A stretch of 64,000 bases of DNA from Sambucus nigra. Taxonomy: Eukaryota > Streptophyta > Magnoliopsida > Dipsacales > Adoxaceae. The DNA lies in assembly GCA_949130495.1 (NCBI GenBank), contig OX422220.1, positions 127,756,268 through 127,820,267 on the forward strand. Direction: 5' to 3'. This document shows, piece by piece, positions 11,020 to 22,004 of this stretch. Each line of letters starts with the position of its first letter. Position 1 is the stretch's first letter. The notes beneath the pieces were generated by a model that was not told where the DNA came from, ran no database searches, and was given only the letters and a program-made list of their open reading frames with translations. The position numbers and the translations under genes are program-made.

Positions 11020-12046
11020 AACTTCGACGGAGATGTTAAGTGTATGATTGTTGTTTGACCTAATCTTGGGGATTTATTCTTAAGAAAAGTATAGCATTCG
11101 GGTCGAGGTCAAGGATCCGACCAAATTTACCGCTTCTTCTAGTGTGGTAGAAGGATGAATTGTGGGTCCAGTGAGCAACTTGATCAAAGCATTTTTGTGC
11201 ATCTGAGAAGACATAAAAAGCTCCAAAGAGTGATGTTAGCTTAAGTTTTCTTTAATTGATCGAGGATCTTGCTTTCCTCGAGGGTCATCTCTGGCATAGG
11301 AAGGTTTTCAATGCCCCTTCCCTTGTCATTGGCTAGTAGTGAGCTTGGAATCTGGTAATGCCTCCCTGATCTGGTCATGTGATTTACTGAAGAAGGGAAA
11401 AACATGAATCTTATTTCCTTGTCGATTTTGGATTGTTCTGCTACCTTTTTATTTCTCCGAGGAGTTCTTCAAATGATATCATTCCACACATGTCGACTAT
11501 CAGGCCAGTTTTCTCTAAATCTTTCTCTTCATTCAAATCTCTGAATTCTTCCCCCCATCCGATGACAACAATTCTGTATTTCCATGTAAAGTCAATGCAT
11601 TCCACAACTTCAACGGCTTCTTCATACAGGTCATCCCATTCTATGGGGATGTGCAAGGGTGAAGGTTCAGAGCATCAAGTAACTCAATTGTATTGCAAAT
11701 GTTGTTGGTATGCCTGAATAATTTTGCTATAATCTAGACCACATCATCCAGGCTGATTTCATCGGTTGGTACTACCCAACTATCTGACTCTCGGGCCCAT
11801 TTTTGTGCTTCCAAGAACAGTGTACTAAACCTCTAGCAATCAACGATCATCTGTGAGGGCCATTTCATACCGAACACTATGAGTTGGTTTAAGACTTTTG
11901 ATAATTCCATACTTCTATTTTCAGAACGGATACGGATAGTAAGGATTGACAGTTCCTGATCAGCGAGGCTAGCAGGGTGTAGGAGGAAATATGGGCAAAT
12001 TTGGAGAGGTTAAGGAGAGTATATGGGTATGATTTGAGTTGAGGGA
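11020..12046 (-). other. Gag-protease spacer of element A
   Basis: Low-similarity minus-strand coding remnants only; a reading frame at 11441-11656 keeps an acidic stretch (WDDLYEEAVEVVECIDF). No domain recognised. Confidence 0.45.
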
Positions 12047-13530
12047 TCAAATTTGGGGTTCTTTTCTAAAAAGATAGCATTGGTATGATTTGGAAGTTTG
12101 AGTAGTGTTTGGCTTAGGATTGGCAGGTGGGGCGATGGTACCTCGGTCAATTAGACCTTGGATAATGTTTTGGAGGTGAAAGCATTGGTTAGTAGTATGG
12201 CCAGCTGTTTGGTGATAGACGCAATGTGAATCTGCCTTGAAGTTTCTTAGGAGTGGATTTGGCAATGTACGAGGATCCAAAGGTTTGATAAGGTTTCGAC
12301 TCAACAAGGCTTGATAAATTTTAGAGAGGGGAGCATGGAGCTCAGTTTATTCCTTTCGGACTGGGACAAGGAGGCTTTCTGGTGCCCATGATATGGTTGA
12401 TTGAGAGATATTGTTGATGGTTGAGACTGTAGCACTGGTAGGTTTATCATATTTTTTGGAGGTGAACTATCCGGACAACTTCTTTAGGTCAACTTCTATT
12501 TTAGCAAGACCTTCCTCGATTTCTACTCCTGCTATTCTGAGAGCTAGGAAGTGGGGGTATTATTGTCCTCCCATCGTTGATCAGACATGGGGTAAGAATT
12601 TATTCTTCAGTATGCTGACTTGTTCTTCCTGAGAAGGTCGATTAGTCATGGTTGCTGCATTTTCCCTCCATCAGGCTATGAAGTTACTGACTGATTCTCC
12701 AGGCTTCTATTTGATCAGCTCTAAATCACGGCGGGTGACCTCAAGCTCTTCATTGTAATTGTATTATGACATGAATTCTCGAGACACATCCTCTCAGCTA
12801 TGAATTCTTGACTCTTCGAGAGACAAAAACCATCGGAGGGCGCTATCCTTCAGAGTTTGCTGAAATAATTGGGCCACCACTTCTTCAGAAGCCCCTAGTA
12901 GAGTCATGGAACAGTGATAACTTCGGATATGAACAATCGGTGGTCCACTTCCTCCGAAGTTCTCGATATTTGGCATCTTGACTTCTCAGGTAACCTCTCT
13001 TTAGGATAAGGAGACATGTGGGTGTAGTCCATGTAATTCCCCAAAATTCTAACTTTGTCAAACTTTCTGGTGAGCATCTTGAGGTCCTCTTTGACTTTGT
13101 TCAGCTCTTTTTCCTTCAAATCAATTATCATAGGAAAGTTTTCCCCATACTGGGCAAGATTCGGCATAAGAAGCTGGGCAGACGGCAGCCCATTAGCAGG
13201 AGGGACATGTGGAGCATGATGATACTCTTCGGGAACCCAGATGGGCTCAAGTGGATCCATATCCCGAGGAGATAGGGCATCGGGTTCTTAAGGAACAAGA
13301 ACTTGGTTTTGTTGTATTTCTCGAACCTCATTTTGGAGGTTGTCAATCTTGGACACAAGATGAGCTAGAACTGCCTTCATATCCGGCTGCACAACGGTTA
13401 CTTGATCTATGTTCTCCCTGGAAGGCGGATGGATTTCAAACTTAGAAGGAGTAATAGGGGAACGGACGGAACTCCGTGGTGACTTGACTGAATATCGAAG
13501 CCAATAAGGAGCTTGGCCAAGGGTTTGCAA
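12047..13530 (-). pseudogene. Element A gag, degenerate
   Basis: The ATG near 13530 opens QAPYWLRYSVKSPRSSVRSP, which has a counterpart in element B. A coiled-coil-like stretch follows (LKEKELNKVKEDLKMLTRKF, near 13125-13065), then the capsid-type block GGSGPPIVHIRSYHCSMTLL (near 12955-12895) with LFQQTLKDSALRWFLSLEES. The C-terminal knuckle CVYHQTAGHTTNQCFHLQN lies at about 12165-12223 and ends IIQGLIDRG, as is typical of Tat/Ogre gag. Frameshifts separate these blocks. Confidence 0.82.
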
Positions 13531-14729
13531 TCGACTTGAGAAGGCGTAAAATGGGATTTATTTTTGAGAAAAAGGGATAATTTTTTTTTTCGAGATTGAA
13601 AGACAAAATGTTTTGGATTTTTGATAAAGAGAGGAGAAATGTTTTTGGATTTTTGATAAGGAAAGGAAAAAATATTTTTGGATTTTGAATAAAGAAAAAG
13701 GAGAATTTTCCCTTTCGAGATGGTCTCAGCATGATTATTATAATTATTGTGTTTTCACTTGTATTAATTCTCCTAAATGAAAAATGAAATGCCAGACGGA
13801 ACCCGAGCCTGGAGAAATTGGGTTTGTAATATATGCAAAGGTATGGGTGGACTTGTGACCAGGATCACGAACAGGGTCCCATTTTAAAAATGCGCGAGAA
13901 TTCGGGTGGCTGGCCGACCCAAATTTTCATCAGAGTTTCGGGTTGAAATCGTCAATCTAACATATGTGTCCTAGGCTTGACACCTATATGGGGGTATGCA
14001 GGTGGTTGGGTGAATCGGAAAGGGTTCCCTCCTTTAGCGTGACTTCCACGATATACGTCTTACTCTTGAGGGAAATCGGTACGTGTGGACAAGCCATTTG
14101 ATATACCTGAGTGTACGTGAATTTCCTCACCATATACCTTGTGGGGACGGTACGTGTGAGAGAGAATTCGATATACTCATCGTACGTGAATGAATTCCCT
14201 GTGATATACCTCTCGTCATGACTTCGATCAAGCGGTACGATGCGGGGAAACCGTTCGATATACGTTGAAGGTACCTGGCCAATGGAAGGTTAGGCTAACT
14301 GCACCCTGCCGGACCAGCGTCCATCACGAAGTGATCCTCCAGTTGCTGGGTAAAAATTTGGTCAATAACAATGCTCTTTGGTGATGTCGTGTGAATCATG
14401 CATGATCTTCTTATTAGTATCTTATGAGAATGTATTTCCGATTATGCCAAACAGGGGGCAAAGTGCAAGTACCAATGGTACACCAAGTATGGATAGGTGA
14501 TGCGTGCAACATCTGGATATATGTGACCCAAGGTGCACGTGGTGCTAAGTGTACGTGGAGAATTTTCTACAAGTGTGTGAATAAAAGCCTAAGAATGGGA
14601 TACACATGTAAAAGGGGATCATGCAAAATGGGGGAGAATATAAGCAATCATAACATCCATGTAAATAGAGTCTAGACCACAAAAGAAAGTCCCCAGTAGA
14701 GTTACCACTGTTGCCATCCCCGATCCTAA
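13531..14729 (-). other. Untranslated leader of element A with candidate primer-binding region
   Basis: Between gag and the 5' LTR. The minus strand near 14722-14690 reads GGCAACAGTGGTAACTCT followed by ACTGGGGAC, and element B has a diverged copy of the same text (near 18385-18350), so it is a conserved leader block and the best candidate for the primer-binding site. I could not assign the tRNA. The rest is noncoding and AT-rich apart from the repeat at 14049-14270. Confidence 0.5.
14049..14270. repeat. Imperfect ~70-85 bp tandem repeat in leader of element A
   Basis: GATATAC-type steps alternate with GGTACGTGTG and GTACGTGAA: GGTACGTGTG at 14078 and 14149, and GATATAC-like steps near 14050, 14099, 14131, 14169 and 14257. 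Element B shows a shorter version (about 17400-17520). Confidence 0.6.
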
Positions 14730-14737
14730 TCCTCGCC

Positions 14738-14758
14738 GGGGGGGGGGGGGGGGGGGGG
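14738..14758. repeat. 21-base poly-G run
   Basis: Twenty-one consecutive G residues next to the end of the 5' LTR of element A. The length could be an assembly or sequencing artefact. Confidence 0.9.
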
Positions 14759-15916
14759 AAGCGTGAGAGTGAGGATCCTTAGATCCCGCGCGTCCCTCTC
14801 GGGAGCGCTTCGGCCGGCGTCATTTGAGGTGAGGTGAAAGATATAGAGATATTAGAGTCGCCAGTTTATTTTACTCAAAATACACAAAAGAAAAGAGGAA
14901 ACCAATCCGAAGGACAGCATCCAAAGACATACTGGTGCATACGAAACCAAAATGATTCGAGAAGGGTCCGGAGGGTAAGTTACGAAATGGGAAGGTGTTA
15001 TGCACCCATTCCGCCCTTTCGGTCTCTCATAGATTTTTGTTATTTTCCTCGTGATATGTGTGCATGTGTATATATAGTGGAGATAGGAATCATCGACTTT
15101 TACCATGGAAGAGGTAAAGCGAGTCATCCGTAGGAAGGTATAAAAACATTAGAAAATAGGATTTAGGCAATTATCCTTACGTTAATCGCTATGAGGGAAC
15201 AATAACGCATATGGAATAATACCCCCCTAAGACAAATATATGTATATATGTAGTATAAGAGAGTGGAATTTAGAGACAATGGAAAATGAGAGACAAAGTA
15301 AAAATAGGACTCGAGTCTCAGATTTTACAGCGAGACACCTACGTAGCCTATAGAGGCATCAATGTCCACGTAGTTCACGTGAAAAATGAGGGGTGGGGTT
15401 TATCCCATAAATCCAATCGGGGGATTCTCTTATTTGTGTGTGTATCTGTGTGTAGAAAAAGTGTTTTAGTTGTGGGAAAAGTGTAAGAAAAGTGCGAGAA
15501 TTCCCGTTTGGAATTTATGAGCAAACCCTATTTTTCTTATTTTTTTTGTTTTTATTTATATGAAGATAAGTGATGTGCAATAATACTAAATAAAAAGTAT
15601 ATTAGGATGTGTGAGATGAGATAACAAAAAAGCACTAAGTAATAAATCAAGATATTGCGAATTTATGAGAATTTAAGGAGAGAGTTGAGAAAATTGGACC
15701 TTCTTGAAGATCTTGAGCATGATCTTGAATGTTGGAGAGCAACCCTTAGACTTGGATGATGATGGAGGGTAGCTAATTCACCAAGTTTGATGAAAAGTGA
15801 AGGTTGGAAAGGGATTTGGGTGTAAAAATCACGCTGACTTCGAGAGAGGTTTTCTGGATCTGCTGAGAGTGATAAGTTTATGATTTTTGGCCTCCTTTCC
15901 AATGAGGTCAAGGCCT

Positions 15917-16029
15917 CCTTTTTATAGGACCAGGGAATTGTCGATCGGCATAGCCCTGTTCCTGCCATTCGGCAGGTGCTTTTAGGCACACTGTCGATAG
16001 GGAGGGTCTGGGAACTGCCGTTTGGCAGT
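15917..16029 (-). promoter_or_regulatory. LTR promoter of element A: palindromes and TATA box
   Basis: On the minus strand, reading right to left: ACTGCC...GGCAGT arms (16014-16029), CTATCGACAG (15991-16000), CCTGCC...GGCAGG arms (15961-15976), ATGCCGATCGACAA (15938-15951), then TATAAAAAGG (15917-15926). Transcription of gag-pol would start about 30 bp further left. The motifs match those before both antisense genes. Confidence 0.6.
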
Positions 16030-16808
16030 GTCTTTCAGGCATTTTTGGAAACTCGGTCGTAGAACGCAAACCGTTGATCAGAATCATGCACGGGGTAGAC
16101 TGTTGGAAAGGTAATTCAGAGACCTTCGAAAGTCCTTTTGGACCACTCCCAGGTTTGGGAGTTTACTTTGGGTCAAATGTGGCTCGAAAGCATCCGTCAA
16201 GCCATTAGATGGGAAAACGTCGGACGCAAACGGAACGTTCGTCCGCATGGTATGTCCAAATCGCGCATGGGGCGGATTGTGGGAAATGTTATGATATGTA
16301 CTTCGACATTCCAAAGAGTTTGATCTAGTTCGAGGAGTTGACTTCGGTCAATCGGGACCTGGAATCATTCGGTGACCTTCCGGAGTAAAATGGATCGTTC
16401 ATCCGTAGTGTAAGTCAGAATCGTGCACAGAGCGGACCGTTGGAAAGGGGTTTCAGTGCCCTTTGAATATTCATTTAGTCTCGGTCGAGCTGAAGATTTG
16501 ACTTTTGGTCAAATGGAGACTGGAAGTGCCTGATGGCGTTCTGATTGAGTTTCAAGTAGAATGGGTCGTTCGTCCGCATGGTTGGTCAGGATCGCGTACG
16601 GGATGGACCGTTAGAGAGTAGTTTCAGTGCCCTTCGAATATTCATTCAGCCTCGGTTGAGCTGAAGACTTTGAAGTTTGTCAAACGGAGCCTGGGAGTGC
16701 CCGATGGCGTCTAGGTCAGTATTCAGGGTATGACCTGGGTTTGTGGTGATGACAGGAGGTGGTAGGGACCTAAGTAGAGTTTGGGGGTAACAGAATGGGG
16801 TGTCTACA

Positions 16809-16934
16809 CAATGTTTTTCTTGAAAAACCTTTAGAGTGATAACTTGAACTTTGTAGAAGCAGTAGAGGAAGTAGTGGAGCTTCGGGGTGGTTTTACGGAA
16901 GACCAGAGCCAATAGGGAGCCATGAAAAAAATCG
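16809..16934 (-). pseudogene. Element B gag N-terminal fragment
   Basis: The minus strand reads MAPYWLWSSVKPPRSSTTSS and then STKFKL, paralogous to APYWLRYSVKSPRSSVRSP in element A gag (near 13510). It is cut by the insertion of element A. Confidence 0.75.
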
Positions 16935-18400
16935 GGGTACACGATCACACCTTATAGGAAAAATGATTTTTAGGTTTATTTTGTGGGAAAGAGGAATATT
17001 TTTGGTATTTTATTTTTTTTCTTTTCTTTTTTGAAAAAGGGGTGAAAATATTTTTTGTATATTGTGAAAATGGGAAGAAGGAAAATCCTCAGCATGGTTA
17101 ATATCATATGGTTCCAATTGTATTATGTTTTGCCTAGGATGAAAAAAATGTCGGACAAGACTGGAGTCTTGGGAAAATATAGGGTACATGATTCGAGACA
17201 CAATTTGACTTGTTTCAAAACTCAAAGACAAGGTCTTATTTTAAACACAAGCGAAATTGGGCCAAAATTTAGGTGGTGACCCAGAATTTCGATAGAGTTT
17301 GATATTTTAACTAGCAAACAAGGTATGAGTGTCCTAGGGTAGAAACCTATATGATTTTTGTGTATTTTATGGGTTAATGGAAAGGTTCCCCCATTTGGCG
17401 TGCCTTCCACAATATACCTCCTGCTTATAAGGGAAATTATTCATCGATATGTGTGGATAAGCTATTTGATAAAGTTGAGGGTAAGTGAATTACCTCATGA
17501 TATACCTTGTGGAGAATGAGTTACTTGCTAGGCATCCAAGGTACTAGTCCAATTGAAGGTGGGATTCATATCACTTATCTTAACCATGCCCTGCTAGACT
17601 GGCACCCATCACGAAGTGACCCCCAATACATGATTTTTTTTCTTCTCAATATTGAAATGTTTAAGTGACGTAGTGTGCAATAATTCAGTACTCTTAGTTA
17701 GTTTTTATGGAGAGTTTTATTTATGCTAAGCAACAGAAATACTACCATTATGAGGGAGAGCATAAAATATGCAAGTATCATGTAATAATGGGGATAAACA
17801 TGGATAGTATAACTTTTAAGTATGTACATGGAGCATCGAGACTATACAAGGCATGGCGATAGATAAAAAGTATGAATCATGTGGGTATACAGAAATGAAT
17901 ATGACATATGTGTAAAGTGAGAGAGTGACATGTGAATATGTTTGATTGAAGATACTATGTACATATATATTAATGGAAAAAATGTGGAAGTTTATGCTAG
18001 TGAGACTTGACATCAATACCTACAAGTGGTGTGAATTATGTGCAAGTGAGAGTGTGTGGAGTAAAACATAGTGACTATATACAAGTGAGCAAGGGTGAAA
18101 CTTGGAGAATATACACAAGTGAGTAAAAGGAGAAACATGTGATAAGAATATGATATATATACATGTGATGAGAAGAGATCATGGTAGAGAAAAAGATTTA
18201 AATATCATGATATGAATAAGGCATATATACAAAATGTAAATATAAGAGCATGGAGAACATAGAAATGAAGGCATATGTACAGATGTAGACAAGTAGAGAG
18301 AGGAGGGAAAAGGAAAAAAACATGTGAAATAGAGTCTAGTCCTCTAAAACAAGTTCTCAGGAGAATTTCCACTCTGGTCATCCGAGTCAAAGTCCTCTGG
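16935..18400 (-). other. Leader of element B
   Basis: Noncoding. Blocks such as CTCAGCATGGTTAATATCAT (17090) parallel element A near 13725. The candidate primer region is badly diverged here. Confidence 0.6.
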
Positions 18401-20671
18401 CGTGAGTCGGCCCCAAAATTAGCGGGGAGAGAAAATTGGAGAAATATTTCTCTCCATATGTGTGTGGATTCGAGGATAAAGGAATCCTCTTTCCACCACT
18501 CACTCTGATCTTCGAGGTTGCAGAAATAAATTGACCATCGTCAAAAAGCAGAGAAATGTAAAAATGGAGTCGCCAGCCTATTCTTATCAACACAGGAAAA
18601 ATCATGTAGCCGCTCGAGAGAACGACATTAATAGACATACTAGTGCATACGAAACAAAGTGAATTGGGGTTCGGGGACTATGTTATGGAATGGGAAGGGT
18701 TAGTAACCCATTCCACACTTTTCATCTCTCATGGACTATGATAATGTTCTCCGTTTCTTCAACATATGACTCATGTCTACATTTCTAAAACGTGAATAAT
18801 GGGAGAAAGAAGCCATCCCACTCAGGTCATGGGAAGGATGGTGCGGAATCATCCTAAGGAGTGATCAAAAGAATAACATAAAAATATAATGTGAGCGTCT
18901 GCCAAATCATAAATCACTATAAAGAAATGAATGTTTATATCAAGAGGAACACAAATATGTAGGGATGTGCATCTTTGCAATACTATTAAAAGCGAGAAAA
19001 AAGGAATATATAAGAAAATAGGACTCCGATCCTAAGATAGGCTTAAGTTGCCTATGTAGCCAAAAAGGCATCAAAATCAACGTAGTTTGAAGATGCACAA
19101 GGGAGGGGTTAATCCTATAAATCATAAATTAGTACTTCCTTTAGTTTATTTTTGTAAAATGTGCACAGGTGTAAGGAGTGAAGAAAATCAGGTAATTCTA
19201 CTTTAGTATTTATAGGAAACACCTCCTTTTCGCTTTTTTATATTTTATGAAGAGATTTTTTGTGTGTATTAAATAATGAAGTGTGAGATTAGTTTTAAAT
19301 TGAAGAAAGGAAATAAAAAATATACCAAAAGTAGAAGGAAAAGTAAATAACTACTACTAATTAAATGAGTTCTAAATGGATAATAGTAGACCTTCTAGAG
19401 GACTTTAATTCTGATTTTATAGTAGGAGAGGCTTATTTTTAGGTGATTGGATGATGGTGAGCTAAGAGTAAAAAGTTTGATGAAGGATGGATTAGAATGG
19501 TGTAAGAAAATGGAAAGAACATTTGAAAAAAAGAGCCTCGACATACAGATTTTGATGAGAATGCTCTAACTTTAGAAAGCGACCCTTGTGAATGAGATCG
19601 TGGTCTCCTTAAATAGTAAAAAGATAGGATTTCATGTGGTGCGGATTGGCAAGGCCATTGGCTTGCCTACTGTCATATGCCTACCTTGATAGCTAAAACA
19701 ACTACACCCTGCCGATAGGTAGGGGTTTGGGGTGCCTATAGGCTGTCTAGAATGGACTTTTCGGAAAAATGGGCCTAAAATAAAAATCTCTAGTCCAAAT
19801 AGTGAACAACTAGGACCTTAGAAAAGTTATTCAGACCCTTATAAGAATACATTAAGCCAATTGAAGGTTCGAGAGTTGACCGAAGTCAGGCCGGGGGTTT
19901 CACGAAGTAAAAAGGCAAGTAAGTACAAACCGCAAGATAGATTCGAGAAAAATATGGATAATTATAAAGGGGATTCAGAGAAGTATGAGGTTTTAATAAT
20001 TTTCTCTTGGTTTGGAGGCTTAACTGAGGTCAAACAAGGCTAAAAAATGACGAGTGGCCTCTAGATTAGGTCTCGGTGTAAAAAGGTGAGTAAACGTGAA
20101 ACATGATGTTGATTTGCACACAATATGGATTTTTGGAAGGGAGATTTAGAGTCTTATGAGTTTTCAATGATCTTCACTCAAGGTGGAGAGTTAAACAAGT
20201 TCAAATGGGGTTCGAAAGAGCCCGATGGCCCCAGGATCATGTCTCAGAGTAAATAGGTGAGTACGCATGAACCATGAGGTTGATTTACACACGATATATA
20301 CCGTTGGAAAGGGCATTCAGAGACCTATGAGATTTCAATGAGTTTTGTTCAAGTTGGAGGGTTGATCGATGCCAAAAAGTCTTGGATATCCTTATGTCCT
20401 TTGGATTATATCTCGGAGAAAAAAGGTGAGTATGTGAAAACTATGAGGCCGATTCATGAATGGTATGGATTATGGGAAAGAGGATTCAGAGCCCTATGAT
20501 CTTCCAATGAGCTTTGCTAAATTTTAAGGGTTTATCGAGGTCATATGGGGATCGAATGTGCCCAGTGGCCTCAGGATCGGGGTTCGAATTATGCTGAGAC
20601 CTTATGGTGGGAGGATAAGTGTTAGGGGCCTAAGGACATATATATGAGGTACTAGGATGGGGTGTCTATAG
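18401..20671 (-). repeat. 5' LTR of element B (inner end approximate)
   Basis: GAGTCGCCAG at 18559 parallels the same text in A (14849). A minus-strand TATA-like TATTTAAGG lies near 19607-19615, preceded by CTACCTATCGGCAG (19709-19722), the same promoter motif type as in A. The outer part (19860-20640) holds four repeated blocks of about 180 bp, each with a GGTGAGTA or GTAAGTA step and a GAGAC or GATTCAGAG step. Confidence 0.65.
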
Positions 20672-22004
20672 TAAGATCAAACCTCCTTAAGTCCATTAGC
20701 AAAGGTAAATTCAATTAATTCTTCAAATGCCACCTATCAAAGCTTTGAAGTATCTCCAAATCTTACGAGACTTCCAATTACCGAGATAGATAAGTTGGCT
20801 AAACATGGATAAGTGGTTCTAGTTGTTGTTCAACACTAGTAGAACCAATTTCCCAATCTTAAAACTAGGTTCTTAGACCTAATCGTCTGAACTTACCCAT
20901 GTAAGGAAATGACTTCAATTGGTGCCATCAAGATAGGAACATCCTCGTCTGAAGGATTGATCCCTACCTTAAGAGATGATTCTTTTAATGTTGATGCACA
21001 AGGAGCAGGAGCATATTGAGGACATATAACCTGATTTGGGAGTATTTCTAACTAGAATGGAATCATCCATAGGCTATTTTCCCATCCAAGTTAGGACTAC
21101 AATTTCCTCCTCCTGAATTGTAGGATTGATGATGGAAGTATCAATAGTTTTTAGGAATGTATTCTCCTCAATAGTCATATTTGAAGAGGGTTTATTGGGT
21201 AACGCACGAACATCAATTGGAACATTTATTGGTTTATTAACTAGGGATAATGGAGAACGTGTTCTAGGATCTACAATTAGGATTATCTCACTCATAGTAG
21301 TTGAAGCACGAGCTAAACCTATAAAGAGAAAAAAAATCAATGTCAAATTTATTGGTGTAGTAATTCCAAAGTATTAATAACTTGTTCAAGAGATAATAAA
21401 TTAGCATACCTGATACAAACGTTTTTTATCTATGGTTTTTGTGATATTCTTCTTGTGATTGATGAACATGGCAAAAATGTGAGGCTCAACAGACTCAATA
21501 GTACCTAATGAAGTGATGGTCGCATTTTCAAAAGAAAACCTTGATCTAGTTTATTAAACTAAATAAGCTTGTTCTTCTTCATCTTATCTAACCTCCCTCA
21601 AAATTTCATTGGCTAAAGCCTCATTCTCTTCTAGAGTTAACTTCCTCTTGCATGAAGATTCATAATCTTCAGAAGGTGGAACTTCTACAAGAAAATTTAA
21701 TGGTCGAGTTAAGACCAATACAAATAAGGGTAAAATTACACGAAATAATAAAGCCTTACTAAATAAAGAAGTCTTCTAAGTCTTTATGGCTTCTTTTAAT
21801 CGTTTAAAAAATATTTGGATGTACTTGGACAACAAATCCTTAAAAACCGGGGTCACTTCGACATTAAATTCAGCACCTCCTATACTAAAGGTCTATCGAA
21901 CCCTATGATACCCAACTATGGCTTGAAAAATACCTACTTTGGAGAGATGAAAACACCTAGGGAACACATGAGGATTACCTTCGCTCCTCATTGGGACGGG
22001 AATA
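20672..22004 (-). other. Unrecognised coding-like remnant
   Basis: A minus-strand frame at 21346-21074 stays open for 90 residues (PRTRSPLSLVNKP and a Ser/Thr/Pro-rich tail), and a frame near 20995-20905 reads SLKVGINPSDEDVPILMAP and ends in a GG/GTAAGT donor. A region near 21650-21590 reads KRKLTLEENEALANEIL. This could be a decayed multi-exon gene or an old transposon ORF. I do not recognise the family. Element C is inserted at its right edge, so it may continue at 28710. Confidence 0.35.
22000..22004. repeat. Target-site duplication of element C, left copy (GAATA)
   Basis: GAATA directly precedes the LTR start TGTGACACC and recurs at 28705-28709 directly after the other LTR. Confidence 0.8.

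Larger units (their letters stand above)
1..16808 (-). mobile_element. Element A: Ty3/gypsy Tat-type LTR retrotransposon with two antisense genes (3' LTR cut by window edge)
   Basis: On the minus strand the order is 5' LTR (right), leader, gag, protease, RT, RNase H, integrase, which is the Ty3/gypsy order. Bases 1-698 align with about 16107-16808, giving the two LTRs; both outer ends read TGTAGACA or TATAGACA on the minus strand. The RNase H, integrase and gag knuckle match the Tat/Ogre branch as I know it. Between integrase and the 3' LTR are two plus-strand genes and a minisatellite, also a known Tat feature. All coding parts carry stops and frameshifts, so it is not autonomous now. It sits inside the gag start of related element B. 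Confidence 0.88.
14730..16808 (-). repeat. 5' LTR of element A (inner end approximate)
   Basis: The outer end at 16808 reads TGTAGACACCCCATT on the minus strand and is shared with 698. The inner end is not defined by comparison because the left LTR copy is cut off by the window; I place it just before the conserved leader block. The shared 16107-16808 part is noncoding. Minus-strand U3 contains the promoter motifs listed separately. Confidence 0.75.
16809..20671 (-). mobile_element. Element B: Tat-type retrotransposon, 5' part only
   Basis: From 16809 the sequence repeats the order gag start, leader, LTR seen in element A, but with much higher divergence. Its LTR outer end at 20671 reads TATAGACACCCCATCC on the minus strand. 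The rest of B should lie left of element A, outside the window, since A is inserted about 30 codons into B gag. The A insertion would have a 5-bp duplication beginning CAATG at 16809; the partner cannot be seen. Confidence 0.75.

Noticed and set aside
14424..15133. Short open frames in the leader and LTR of A.
   Set aside because: Noncoding LTR; no counterpart kept open in element B.
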